64,000 bases of DNA, taken from the NCBI GenBank assembly GCA_019703815.1, contig AP023052.1:310001-374000 (forward strand), written 5' to 3'. The notes under the pieces were generated by a model that did not search any database, had not been told where the DNA came from, and worked only from the letters and a program-made list of their open reading frames with translations. Positions 40,074 through 47,791 of this stretch are shown in pieces; the first letter of the stretch is position 1, and each line of letters begins with the position of its first letter. A program made the position numbers and the translations under genes. The stretch is from Thaumasiovibrio occultus (GTDB taxonomy: Bacteria > Pseudomonadota > Gammaproteobacteria > Enterobacterales > Vibrionaceae).

Positions 40074-40976
40074 ATGACCGAAGCAACCCAAAATCCGTTT
40101 AATCCTGAGCTGTGGGATGTTGTCCCAGGTTTTGATTTTGAAGATATTACCTACCACCGCGCTAAGCATCAGCCGACCGTTCGTATCGCGTTTAACCGCC
40201 CAGATTGCTTGAATGCTTTCCGCCCTAAAACCGTGGACGAGCTGTACACAGCGCTTGATCATGCGCGCCAGTGGTCGGATGTAGGCTGCGTATTGATCAC
40301 CGGTAATGGTCCATCGGCGAAAGGCCAGTGGTCGTTCTCATCTGGCGGCGATCAGCGTATTCGTGGCAAAGATGGCTACAAGTATGAAGGCGACGGCGAG
40401 AACACTGCGGATGTGGCGCGCATGGGCCGTTTGCATATTCTGGAAGTGCAACGCTTGATCCGCTTTATGCCAAAAGTGGTGATCGCGGTCGTACCAGGAT
40501 GGGCTGCGGGTGGTGGTCATAGCTTGCACGTGGTGTGTGACTTAACCTTGGCCTCAAAAGAGCATGCGGTCTTTAAGCAAACAGACCCGGATGTCGCGTC
40601 GTTTGACTCCGGCTACGGCAGCGCGTATTTGGCGAAAATGATCGGCCAAAAACGGGCGCGTGAGATTTTCTTCTGTGGCTTTGACTACAGCGCGCAAGAT
40701 GCCTTTGACATGGGCATGGTGAACAAAGTGATCCCGCATGCTGAACTTGAAGATGAAGCTCTGCGCTGGGGCGAAGCGATTAACAGCAAATCTCCAACCG
40801 CGATGCGCATGCTGAAATACGGCTTTAACCTGCCTGATGATGGTTTGGTGGGGCAGCAACTGTTTGCAGGCGAAGCCACTCGTTTGGCCTACGGCACTGA
40901 CGAAGCGCAAGAAGGTCGAGACGCTTTCCTTGAGAAGCGTGCTAAAGACTTTAGCAAGTTCCCTTGGCATTACTGA
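40074..40976 (+). CDS. menB: 1,4-dihydroxy-2-naphthoyl-CoA synthase, type II
   Basis: MenB closes the second ring of the menaquinone nucleus from o-succinylbenzoyl-CoA. The 300-residue crotonase-fold protein has the oxyanion segments SSGGDQRIRG and GWAAGGGHSLH and the catalytic Ser176, Asp178 and Tyr273. Its sequence is closer to the actinobacterial enzyme than to E. coli MenB: DVARMGRLHILEVQRLIRFMPKVV and DDGLVGQQLFAGEATRLAY match that group. At residue 171 it has Asp (KQTDPDVASF) where the bicarbonate-dependent type I enzymes have Gly. It is isolated from other men genes here. Confidence 0.9.
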   Translation: MTEATQNPFNPELWDVVPGFDFEDITYHRAKHQPTVRIAFNRPDCLNAFRPKTVDELYTALDHARQWSDVGCVLITGNGPSAKGQWSFSSGGDQRIRGKDGYKYEGDGENTADVARMGRLHILEVQRLIRFMPKVVIAVVPGWAAGGGHSLHVVCDLTLASKEHAVFKQTDPDVASFDSGYGSAYLAKMIGQKRAREIFFCGFDYSAQDAFDMGMVNKVIPHAELEDEALRWGEAINSKSPTAMRMLKYGFNLPDDGLVGQQLFAGEATRLAYGTDEAQEGRDAFLEKRAKDFSKFPWHY

Positions 40977-41313
40977 GTAAATGATCTATAACCCAGAAAG
41001 CTTGCACTAGCACGGGCTGAAACGCTTTTTCGGCACGAGTGAAAGGCAGGCAACAGTGTGAGTGAGACACGTATAGGCAGAGTAGGCCTTCGCGTTATAT
41101 CTGCTCGTTATGCGTCTGCTTTTAGTTGATCTCGTTGCCTTTACACTGTGTTGAGTAAGCGCAATCAGATGAACGCACTGTGCGGGGAATAGCCATCTTT
41201 TACAACGAGACTGGCGATAAGTGTTTTCGATGGTGGTGAGAAGTATATTTCAATTTACACTGGGATTACGTTCTCAATACCATTCGCCCAAAATAGTGTT
41301 AACTGGGATTAGT
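40977..41313. other. Gene-free interval between menB and maoP
   Basis: This 337-base interval has no convincing gene and no clear menB terminator. It should contain the maoP promoter. In E. coli the MaoP target site maoS lies near the maoP gene; I cannot confirm an equivalent here by eye. Confidence 0.4.
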
Positions 41314-41652
41314 ATGCGTTCGGAAGGTCTCTTTTTTGATCCTAAGTTCTTTCCTCGTGGTTTTGGAAAGAGCGGTAATTTTACAATTGCGGAAGCACAG
41401 CGTTTAGAAATGTTTGGCATCCGTATGCGTCGTTTGGCAAGTGGCGAAGTATCGCCGGAAGATGCGGAAGAGCAAGCGTTCTTGGCGCAAATCAACGGTG
41501 AAGAAGCGATCACTACGCCAGAAGCGCAAGTGTGGATGAAGTACATGCGTCTTACGACGCAGCGTAAGCAGTCTTTCACGCTATGTAGCACCCCAAGCAA
41601 AGTGGGCGCAGGCATGGACGATGATGACGATTCAAGCAGCGACGACGACTAA
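41314..41652 (+). CDS. maoP: Macrodomain Ori organisation protein MaoP (DUF413)
   Basis: MaoP (formerly YifE) organises the Ori region of the chromosome in E. coli and counteracts MatP constraint. This 112-residue protein has the same length as E. coli MaoP and the conserved FFPRGFGKSGNFTIAEAQRLE and WMKYMRL segments, with an acidic tail (DDDDDSSSDDD). I chose the ATG at 41314; the frame is open to 41221, but the upstream part is unlike the family. A strong terminator follows. Confidence 0.9.
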   Translation: MRSEGLFFDPKFFPRGFGKSGNFTIAEAQRLEMFGIRMRRLASGEVSPEDAEEQAFLAQINGEEAITTPEAQVWMKYMRLTTQRKQSFTLCSTPSKVGAGMDDDDDSSSDDD

Positions 41653-41662
41653 ATCGTAAATA

Positions 41663-41691
41663 AAAAAGGCATGAGAAATCATGCCTTTTTT
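41663..41691 (+). terminator. Terminator of maoP
   Basis: AAAAGGCATGA / TCATGCCTTTT arms around a GAAA-type loop are followed by a T run. The A-rich left side gives it some activity on the minus strand as well. Confidence 0.88.
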
Positions 41692-41799
41692 GTTGTCGTT
41701 CACAACCTCTCGCTAAATCGAATCGTTGTGGCTGTCACCCCAGCGTGTTGAAGACCCTAGTGTGCCGATTCAGCCGAGTGTTTATTTAGCAGCGCCCCT

Positions 41800-42867
41800 T
41801 TACGCCAGTGATACGTAATACTCTGCCATCACACTTGGCAGTAGTTCTGCCAATTCGGTGTCTTTGGTGTACACCGCAATCTCCGCTTCAGCCAGCTTTT
41901 CGGTGATGTCGGATGCCGACGCCGAGAAAAACAGGGTCGGTAGGTGCCAGTAGCTACCGGTCAGCGCTTTACCGTTGTCTTTTAGGTAAGCGAGGGTGTG
42001 CGTGAAGATCGCTTTTTGGATTTCCGCCGCTTCTGTCAATGAATCGACCGCAAAGGCCAGTGGCGCGAACCAATCGGTGTGCTCACCAAAGTAGCTTTGC
42101 AGCGGTTGCGCTAGGGCTTGACGCTCACCTTGCGTGTGAACAAGGGCGTTCGCTAGCACTGCCGAGGCATCTACCACATCCACTTCAGCCGGGATCATGC
42201 CTTGTGCTTTAAAACGCTCGCAGCTGCTTGGCGTTAATGCAAGTGGCAGCTCAGTACAGCCCAATACCACCTTAGTGCAACGTTGTGCTTGGTATTCAGC
42301 CGTGATCACATCACACAGCTGTTGCTCTGCTTGCGGGGTGATTTGCGCCGTTTTGATGCCGTAGACCGGGTTGTAAATCGCATCCATCACCAATTCTTGT
42401 TTCGCTTCGCTTGCACGCATTGCACTGACGCCGTCGGCTTCAAGAGTGTTTTGATAAAGGCCAGAATTCACAAGGCTATTTACGCCCAATACCATCACTT
42501 TGTCTGGCGTGCCCGAGAGCTTCGCAGCGGTTTGTTTGATCATGTCGACAAACGGGATCGGCAGTTGCTCTGCCAGTGGTCGGAACAATGGGTGCGCACT
42601 GTTACAGGCCAAGCCCAACTTATCTGCGCCCAAGTGTTGCAGCAGGCGGAGGGTATAAGTTGCAGTATCACGCTTTCTTAGTTCAGTTTGTGAGTCAGGA
42701 AGCCAGTTTTTACCCACTTCTTCGGGTTTGTAAGCGAGGCGCGCGTTACCGAACGCGACAAATTCTTGTTGGCTGGCGAGATCATCCAGCGCGATCTTCT
42801 CAAGAAGATCCACCATTGCTTCATTACCTAGACCACCGATAACACCGATACGTTGTGCATTGCTCAT
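41800..42867 (-). CDS. Aspartate/glutamate racemase family protein with C-terminal extension
   Basis: The first roughly 240 residues of this 355-residue protein form an Asp/Glu racemase domain with the two catalytic cysteines in LACNSAHPLF and VLGCTELPLAL, each at the expected place in its half. The start IGVIGGLGNEAMVDL is also typical. The last 110 or so residues are not part of the usual racemase (about 230 residues) and I do not recognise them. Reaction: probably racemisation of a small acidic or related amino acid, substrate unknown. I chose the ATG at 42867, preceded by AAGGAAATAGAG; the frame is open nine residues further. Confidence 0.78.
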   Translation of the reverse strand: MSNAQRIGVIGGLGNEAMVDLLEKIALDDLASQQEFVAFGNARLAYKPEEVGKNWLPDSQTELRKRDTATYTLRLLQHLGADKLGLACNSAHPLFRPLAEQLPIPFVDMIKQTAAKLSGTPDKVMVLGVNSLVNSGLYQNTLEADGVSAMRASEAKQELVMDAIYNPVYGIKTAQITPQAEQQLCDVITAEYQAQRCTKVVLGCTELPLALTPSSCERFKAQGMIPAEVDVVDASAVLANALVHTQGERQALAQPLQSYFGEHTDWFAPLAFAVDSLTEAAEIQKAIFTHTLAYLKDNGKALTGSYWHLPTLFFSASASDITEKLAEAEIAVYTKDTELAELLPSVMAEYYVSLA

Positions 42868-43009
42868 CTCTATTTCCTTTTTAATTGAGTACATCGAGCG
42901 AAGGCAGCAGTTTAGCGGGAGCTTGAAAGGTATAGGTTGATAAACGCCGCAATATCAGAAGAAATATCGCGGCGAAAAGAGAATTATTTGTGGAATATAG
43001 CGTCGGGTA

Positions 43010-43735
43010 TTAGTTATCGAGGTAGATCATTTTTCTGGTCATACCGCCATCGATCACCAAGTTCGCGCCGTTGATGAAGTCGTTTTCTCGATCGGTGAGA
43101 AACAGGACCGCATTGCTGATATCACGCGGGATCCCAACTCGGCCCGATGGATGCTGCTGATGATCGATTTCAGACAGCGCGTCGTAGTCGGCGGTTTGGA
43201 TCCAGCCTGGGCTGATCGCATTGACGGTGATAGGGGTTGAGGCCAGCGAAATACACAGCGATTGGGTTAGCGAAACGAGCCCACCTTTGGACGCGCCATA
43301 GGCATCCCAGTGCGGTTCATTTTGCTGGTGGCGGGTCGAGGCGATATTGACGATCCGGCCATAAGTTTGTCCTTCGTTAAGGCGAACAAACTCGCGCACA
43401 CAGGTGTACGCGCCGGTGAGATTCACGGCGGTTAAACGGGCGAATTCATCGGGCATTAACGCTTGGATCGGTTTGCACAAGTTGGCAATGGCGCCGTTAT
43501 TAATTAGCACGTGCGCTTTAGAGTAGCGTTGCTCAATATGATCGAACGCGACTTCAATTTGGGTCGCATCACCCAAGTCGGTATGGATGAAGTCGACGGT
43601 ACTGGCGAGATTTTCCGGTGGCGGCACGATATCTAAAATGACCACGCTGGCCTGCAGGGCCACATAACGCTGCACCATGTTTAAGCCTAAACCTTGGCTC
43701 CCGCCGGTGATGATAACGACAGCGTTTTTGTACAT
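43010..43735 (-). CDS. Short-chain dehydrogenase/reductase
   Basis: This 241-residue classical SDR has the cofactor motif TGGSQGLG near the N-terminus, a NNGA variant of the NNAG motif, the catalytic Ser in NIASTRHQ and the YGASK active-site Tyr-Lys, followed by ISPGWIQT. The acidic residue in ILDIVPPP suggests NAD(H) preference. The substrate cannot be told. It is a single gene; two short palindromes lie about 130-160 bases upstream (43865-43877 and 43884-43897). Confidence 0.85.
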   Translation of the reverse strand: MYKNAVVIITGGSQGLGLNMVQRYVALQASVVILDIVPPPENLASTVDFIHTDLGDATQIEVAFDHIEQRYSKAHVLINNGAIANLCKPIQALMPDEFARLTAVNLTGAYTCVREFVRLNEGQTYGRIVNIASTRHQQNEPHWDAYGASKGGLVSLTQSLCISLASTPITVNAISPGWIQTADYDALSEIDHQQHPSGRVGIPRDISNAVLFLTDRENDFINGANLVIDGGMTRKMIYLDN

Positions 43736-43952
43736 GAAAGCCTCTTTCTCTGGGGGTTAGATCGCAAACGAAAAGTATTGCCCCCAAGCGAACTAAGGTC
43801 AATCAACTACTGACACAAATGAAACTAGTCGGAGGTGAGGGCGCAGTTGCGGTTAGTCTGGTCTGGGCAAATTGCCCTAATGTGTGACGTTTGTCACTGG
43901 GTGCAAAGCAGGATCTCACTGTCTCTCGGGCAAATCTTTGTTGGAACTGAGG

Positions 43953-43978
43953 AAAGCCACGACTGTTGCCGTGGCTTT
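43953..43978. terminator. Possible terminator, stem without T run
   Basis: AAAGCCACG / CGTGGCTTT form a perfect 9-bp stem 20 bases after the stop of the following minus-strand gene. There is no T run on the minus strand beyond the stem, so activity is uncertain. Confidence 0.45.
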
Positions 43979-43999
43979 GATATTGTAGTCGGCTAGTGT

Positions 44000-44566
44000 T
44001 TAGTAGCGGTAACCAAAATAGAGATTGGTGTTGATGCCGTCGAGGCCATGGAAGTCGATAAGTGAAGTTTGCACATTCATCGAAAAGCGATTGCGCCATT
44101 CATACCCAGCACCGAACGAGAAACCGACGTCGTTATCTTCCACATTGGCGATAGGCTCAACCGGTCCCCATGCGACGATTTTTGCATCGATAAACGAAAG
44201 GCCGGCGTTTGCCATCCAGCCGTTGTCGAATTTGAACCCGACGTAAGGCGTGATCGCGCGGCTTTCAAAGGAATAGCTATAGTAGTTGTTATCCTTGATC
44301 TCGCTGCCACTATGGTTGGCAAGGGTGGGGATGTACGACAGGCCAATGATCAGCTGATTGTCGAAAAGGTAGTTGACGTTAAAGCTGACGCTGGTGTTTT
44401 CGTTGGCATCACCAAGCCCTTGCCCGCTGATGGCATGGCCCATACCCAGAGAAAGCCCGTTGCTTCGCTGAGACGCGGTAAGTTGATCTGCGCTATCGAA
44501 TTCCGTTGAGGCAATCGCACCTGTTGTCGCAAGGGTGAAAAGTGAAGCAATTACAAAGCGTTTCAT
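44000..44566 (-). CDS. Outer-membrane beta-barrel protein
   Basis: This 188-residue protein has a signal peptide (MKRFVIASLFTLATTGAIA) and alternating amphipathic strands (NGLSLGMGHAISG, SVSFNVNYLFDNQLIIGLSY, ITPYVGFKFDNGWMANAGLSF) ending in LYFGYRY, an aromatic C-terminus as used by the Bam complex. Eight strands would fit the length, so an OmpA-barrel-sized or OmpW-like porin is likely. The exact family and role are unknown. I chose the start that gives the signal peptide; an open frame extends 11 residues upstream. Confidence 0.72.
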   Translation of the reverse strand: MKRFVIASLFTLATTGAIASTEFDSADQLTASQRSNGLSLGMGHAISGQGLGDANENTSVSFNVNYLFDNQLIIGLSYIPTLANHSGSEIKDNNYYSYSFESRAITPYVGFKFDNGWMANAGLSFIDAKIVAWGPVEPIANVEDNDVGFSFGAGYEWRNRFSMNVQTSLIDFHGLDGINTNLYFGYRY

Positions 44567-44723
44567 TGTCGCTAACCTTGAATTCAAATTGGCGCACATT
44601 GTACAAATGCCCTAGTCAGGTGCCAATTTGCCTTGTGAATAGCGACGATGAAAAAATCCGCTTTAGCGCAACGTGATCAGTCAGTTAGCGTTGCGGCGAT
44701 GGCCGTAGCGATGCGCTTTAGGC

Positions 44724-45185
44724 TTAACCGGCGTTGCCATTTCCGCTATCTTGCGATTTGCTTTTTTCTTCTGTTTCTTCTGTTTCTTCTGTTTCTTCTG
44801 TTTCTTCTGCTTCCGCATCTTCCGCTCGGCCCCAGCCGGGTTGAATATCTAAGGTGTAATCGAATGCTGTGCGCAAACCAAAGAACAGGAACAAGAAGCC
44901 CCACCACCATGCAAAGGCCGATAAGGCGGGTTTAATTTCACCCCACGCAGTGATGTTAATAATGCCGTACCAAAACAGGCCAATGGAAAGAAAGGGAACG
45001 GCCATTAATATCAGATAGCAGAGCATCATCAGCTTGGTGATAAGGTAGCGGAGCTGTTGATAGACCCACCCTTTTTTACCCCGCTCATAATTGATAAAGC
45101 CAAAACCACAATTTAGCGCCACCAGAAAAACGCACGCTTGTAATGCCGTCCAACCAAGGGCGGCGAGGATCGCTAACCACTGCAT
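44724..45185 (-). CDS. Inner-membrane protein with repeat-encoded acidic tail
   Basis: I do not recognise this 153-residue protein. It has three to four hydrophobic segments (about residues 3-25, 48-75 and 88-103) and a cytoplasmic-looking loop NYERGKKGW. Its C-terminal 35 residues are hydrophilic and dominated by a Glu-Glu-Thr repeat (EETEETEETEETEE), encoded by a 9-bp tandem DNA repeat. I chose the ATG at 45185 (MQWLAILAALGW), which has an AAAGGAGAAC site just upstream. A downstream terminator is not evident. Confidence 0.65.
   Translation of the reverse strand: MQWLAILAALGWTALQACVFLVALNCGFGFINYERGKKGWVYQQLRYLITKLMMLCYLILMAVPFLSIGLFWYGIINITAWGEIKPALSAFAWWWGFLFLFFGLRTAFDYTLDIQPGWGRAEDAEAEETEETEETEETEEKSKSQDSGNGNAG
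44765..44809. repeat. Five copies of a 9-bp tandem repeat
   Basis: TTTCTTCTG occurs five times in tandem without mismatch (45 bp). On the coding minus strand each unit gives Glu-Glu-Thr in phase with the acidic tail of the membrane protein. Loss or gain of units would lengthen or shorten the tail without a frameshift. Confidence 0.9.
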
Positions 45186-45382
45186 ATTGTTCTCCTTTGT
45201 GCTCAAGATGCATCGCTTTGGGCAGGAGTGCAACGCGATTAAAAACCTCTGCGAGTTGGTGCAAACTCTATCGCGCACTAGCAGCATCAATGACTCAAAT
45301 GGTCGGTGGAATGGTGCTTGGGACGCACATTATTGAGGGCTAAGAAAGCGGCGCTTAGCCGCTGAGTAAAGGTGAAAGTCGA

Positions 45383-45416
45383 CTTCACGAACACTTCACG
45401 TTGTCTGTGACACTAT
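45383..45416 (+). promoter_or_regulatory. Candidate response-regulator box and promoter
   Basis: CTTCACG occurs twice with a 4-base spacer (45383-45389 and 45394-45400), an 11-bp period. Ten bases after the second copy lies a -10-like CACTAT (45411-45416), so the repeat would overlap the -35 region. The same arrangement lies before the DUF5666 gene. OmpR/PhoB-family regulators bind such 11-bp direct repeats, and one is encoded nearby, so it is the likely ligand. Confidence 0.55.
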
Positions 45417-45453
45417 GCCTTTCATATTCCATCACGAGACAATAACAATAACA

Positions 45454-46095
45454 ATGAAAAGAATCGTTCTAGCTTTACTCGCCACTTGTTCTTTCTCCAG
45501 CGTGGCATCGCCTTATGTTGCTATTGAGTACGGTATTGGTAGCAGTGATCATGATGTGGAGCCAGTTTTAGACGGTAAACAGCTTAACCCTGAGTTAGAT
45601 GAGGGGATCATGGGCGTCACGTTGGGTTACGCGCTAAGTGATCAATGGGCGTTAGAGCTGGGCTACAGCCAGTTTGATCTTGATGTTGGGAGCAGCCAGC
45701 GTTTACCTAACCAGACGATTGATGGCAAAGATTACATGGTTGAGAAAGAGTGGGACGCCAGCATCAGCGCGAAGCAGCTGAGCATTGCGCCGGTGTACAC
45801 CTATCACCTTAACAACCTATGGCGCGCGAAATTCAAAGCGGGTCTGACCTACACGCAATACGAAGAAAGTAGCCATGTAGGCGAAGAGTATGAGTGGGTA
45901 CTGAACGATGACGTTGAGTTTGATAAAGCGCTGGGCGGTTATAGCAAAACGTCGAATGAATTGGGCGCGTTGGTAGGTGTGGGCGTGGAATATCAACTGC
46001 TGCGCCAAGTGACGATTGGCGCGAACGTAAAATACCAGCTCGATGCGTATTCAAACACCGCATCAGCTAACCTTAGCGCGAGCTACTATTTCTAA
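45454..46095 (+). CDS. Outer-membrane beta-barrel protein
   Basis: This 213-residue protein has a signal peptide (MKRIVLALLATCSFSSVAS) and reads as an eight-stranded OmpA-type barrel: SPYVAIEYGIGSS, GVTLGYALSDQWALELGYSQFDL, LSIAPVYTYHLNNLWRAKFKAGLTYT, ending SANLSASYYF with the terminal Phe needed for Bam recognition. The specific family is not clear. It is followed within nine bases by a YgiW-type gene and preceded by the candidate response-regulator box, so it is probably induced by the nearby two-component system. I chose the start that yields the signal peptide. Confidence 0.75.
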   Translation: MKRIVLALLATCSFSSVASPYVAIEYGIGSSDHDVEPVLDGKQLNPELDEGIMGVTLGYALSDQWALELGYSQFDLDVGSSQRLPNQTIDGKDYMVEKEWDASISAKQLSIAPVYTYHLNNLWRAKFKAGLTYTQYEESSHVGEEYEWVLNDDVEFDKALGGYSKTSNELGALVGVGVEYQLLRQVTIGANVKYQLDAYSNTASANLSASYYF

Positions 46096-46107
46096 TTGGA
46101 GATCATG

Positions 46108-46449
46108 ATGAAGCGACACACTTTTCTTGCCGCTGCGCTCGTTGTTTGCAGTGCGATGGCGCACGCTGAATTACTTGACGGCAACGTTCAAACCGGTGTG
46201 AGCGATGTGCAAACGGCGCTAGAAGCTACTGACGACAGTTATGTGCTGCTGGAAGGTCATCTAGTGCGTTCGTTGGGCGATGAAATGTACGTGTTTAAAG
46301 ACGCGAGCGGCGAAATGCAGGTCGAGATCGAGCCGGAAGTATGGCGCGGTCTTGATGTCACTACGACCGATCGCGTCGCACTGTACGGCGAGATTGATCG
46401 CGATATGTTCAGCACCACATTGGAAGTTGAGCAGATCAGTAAGCGATAG
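46108..46449 (+). CDS. YgiW/YdeI family periplasmic OB-fold (BOF) protein
   Basis: This 113-residue protein has a signal peptide ending in AHA and the bacterial OB-fold pattern of the BOF family: YVLLEGHLVRSLGDEMYVFKD, GEMQVEIEPEVW and DRVALYGEIDRD. E. coli YgiW and YdeI contribute to resistance to stress and antimicrobial peptides, and ygiW lies beside qseBC there; here too a two-component system is adjacent. GGAG lies six bases before the ATG at 46108 and three before that at 46105, so the first residue is uncertain by one. It forms an operon with the preceding barrel gene. Confidence 0.82.
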   Translation: MKRHTFLAAALVVCSAMAHAELLDGNVQTGVSDVQTALEATDDSYVLLEGHLVRSLGDEMYVFKDASGEMQVEIEPEVWRGLDVTTTDRVALYGEIDRDMFSTTLEVEQISKR

Positions 46450-46474
46450 TGCAGTCGTGGTGAATGAATATAAG

Positions 46475-46501
46475 CAGGCGAGGGGAAACCTCGCCTGTTT
46501 T
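46475..46501 (+). terminator. Terminator of the barrel-BOF operon
   Basis: A perfect 9-bp stem CAGGCGAGG / CCTCGCCTG with a GGAAA loop is followed by TTTT. It separates the operon from the convergent kinase gene. Confidence 0.78.
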
Positions 46502-46504
46502 GCG

Positions 46505-47791
46505 TTATACGTGATCATCTCCGGCAGACACTGCTTCGCCTGCGGGATTCGCGGCCGTAAAATCGATGCTCGCGATAAACGTCTGCGCGTTTTTCTCGGT
46601 GATAAAGTGCCATCCCATCCGGGTACAAATGCGCTCGACAATCACCAAACCACAGCCGTAGCCGGCATTGAAGGTGTCATTACCATCGTGACGATTGGTG
46701 ATCGTCAGCAAGGTCTCCTCCAAGGTGATCGCGATATCGCCAATACTGTAGCTAAAGGCGTTTTTGATCAGATTGTTGATCAAAATCGCGATAAAGCTTT
46801 CCGGTGCCCACACTGAGCCTGGTTCAATCAGCGTTAACTGATACGTCGCATCTTGCTTGGCAAACAGCGGACTGAGCAATGAAAGCTGAGCTTCAACACT
46901 CTCGGCGAGCGCGTGTTGGGCACAGTGCTGAGTTTCAATTTCGGCCTTACCCAGCAGCAAGAATGCTTCGGTGAGGACGGTCATCTCTTGAGTGGCGCTT
47001 TCGATGCGCTGCACCGCTTTTTGCGCTAAACGCGGTTGATCTGGAATACGCTCCAGCAGCTCCGTCGAGCCTTGGATCACCATGATCGGCGTGCGCAGCT
47101 CGTGGGAGGCAAAGCGGCTAAACTCTTTTTCCCTCTGGAAAAACAATGCGATATCCACTTTGCTGTCGAGCAGGGCCTGTTCAATTTGGCGCGTTTCACT
47201 AAACCGTGTTTCGACCTCAAACATCGCCGCGTCTGGTGCCATATGATGGATCTTTTTCTCTATGATGCTCAGCGGCTTGGACAAGATCCGCACCATATAA
47301 ATGCCATAGGCCAGCATTAGGAGCGAGAGCAACCCACCCAGCGCAAACGTAAACTGGTGCAGTGAGCTTTCGTAATCATCCAAATAATCGTCGGAGTCAT
47401 CTTGGAAGACGATATACATCAGCCCTTTGCCAGAGGGATGCGCAAACACCACAAAGTGTTTATCTTCGGTGCCTAACAATTTTTCATAAAAACCCGGTTG
47501 GTCGAATTTAAGCAGCCAGTCTGGAGTTTTCGATTCACTCCAAAAGGAGTCAAATTCCAACGGGTTGGGTTTAGGCGCATCCCAAGCTTGTTGAGCAAAG
47601 TTGGTGCGGTAAAGCTCCGCTTCAGTATCGAGCCAGTGGTGCAAACTCAGCACTTCAAACTTGTTTTCAGCCACATAGATCAGTGACCAGAACAAGGTGA
47701 ACATCACCAGAGTAATTATGCCAAAACTCCAGCGAACACGACGGTAAATGCTGGGAAAGTGCTTATGCTTTGAGTCGGTAGCCTTGTCCAT
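46505..47791 (-). CDS. Sensor histidine kinase
   Basis: This 428-residue kinase has two membrane spans (about residues 22-41 and 147-169) around a periplasmic sensor of roughly 105 residues, then the dimerisation domain with the phospho-acceptor His230 in FASHELRTPI and an ATPase domain with the N box ILINNLIKNAFSYS (Asn344). The G boxes are short: HDGND and GYGCGLVIV. The protein ends in a hydrophilic tail. Its start overlaps the response-regulator gene by 29 bases, so the two are coupled. The stimulus is unknown. The neighbouring envelope genes suggest an envelope or cationic-stress sensor like QseC, PmrB or VprB, which is inference. Confidence 0.87.
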   Translation of the reverse strand: MDKATDSKHKHFPSIYRRVRWSFGIITLVMFTLFWSLIYVAENKFEVLSLHHWLDTEAELYRTNFAQQAWDAPKPNPLEFDSFWSESKTPDWLLKFDQPGFYEKLLGTEDKHFVVFAHPSGKGLMYIVFQDDSDDYLDDYESSLHQFTFALGGLLSLLMLAYGIYMVRILSKPLSIIEKKIHHMAPDAAMFEVETRFSETRQIEQALLDSKVDIALFFQREKEFSRFASHELRTPIMVIQGSTELLERIPDQPRLAQKAVQRIESATQEMTVLTEAFLLLGKAEIETQHCAQHALAESVEAQLSLLSPLFAKQDATYQLTLIEPGSVWAPESFIAILINNLIKNAFSYSIGDIAITLEETLLTITNRHDGNDTFNAGYGCGLVIVERICTRMGWHFITEKNAQTFIASIDFTAANPAGEAVSAGDDHV

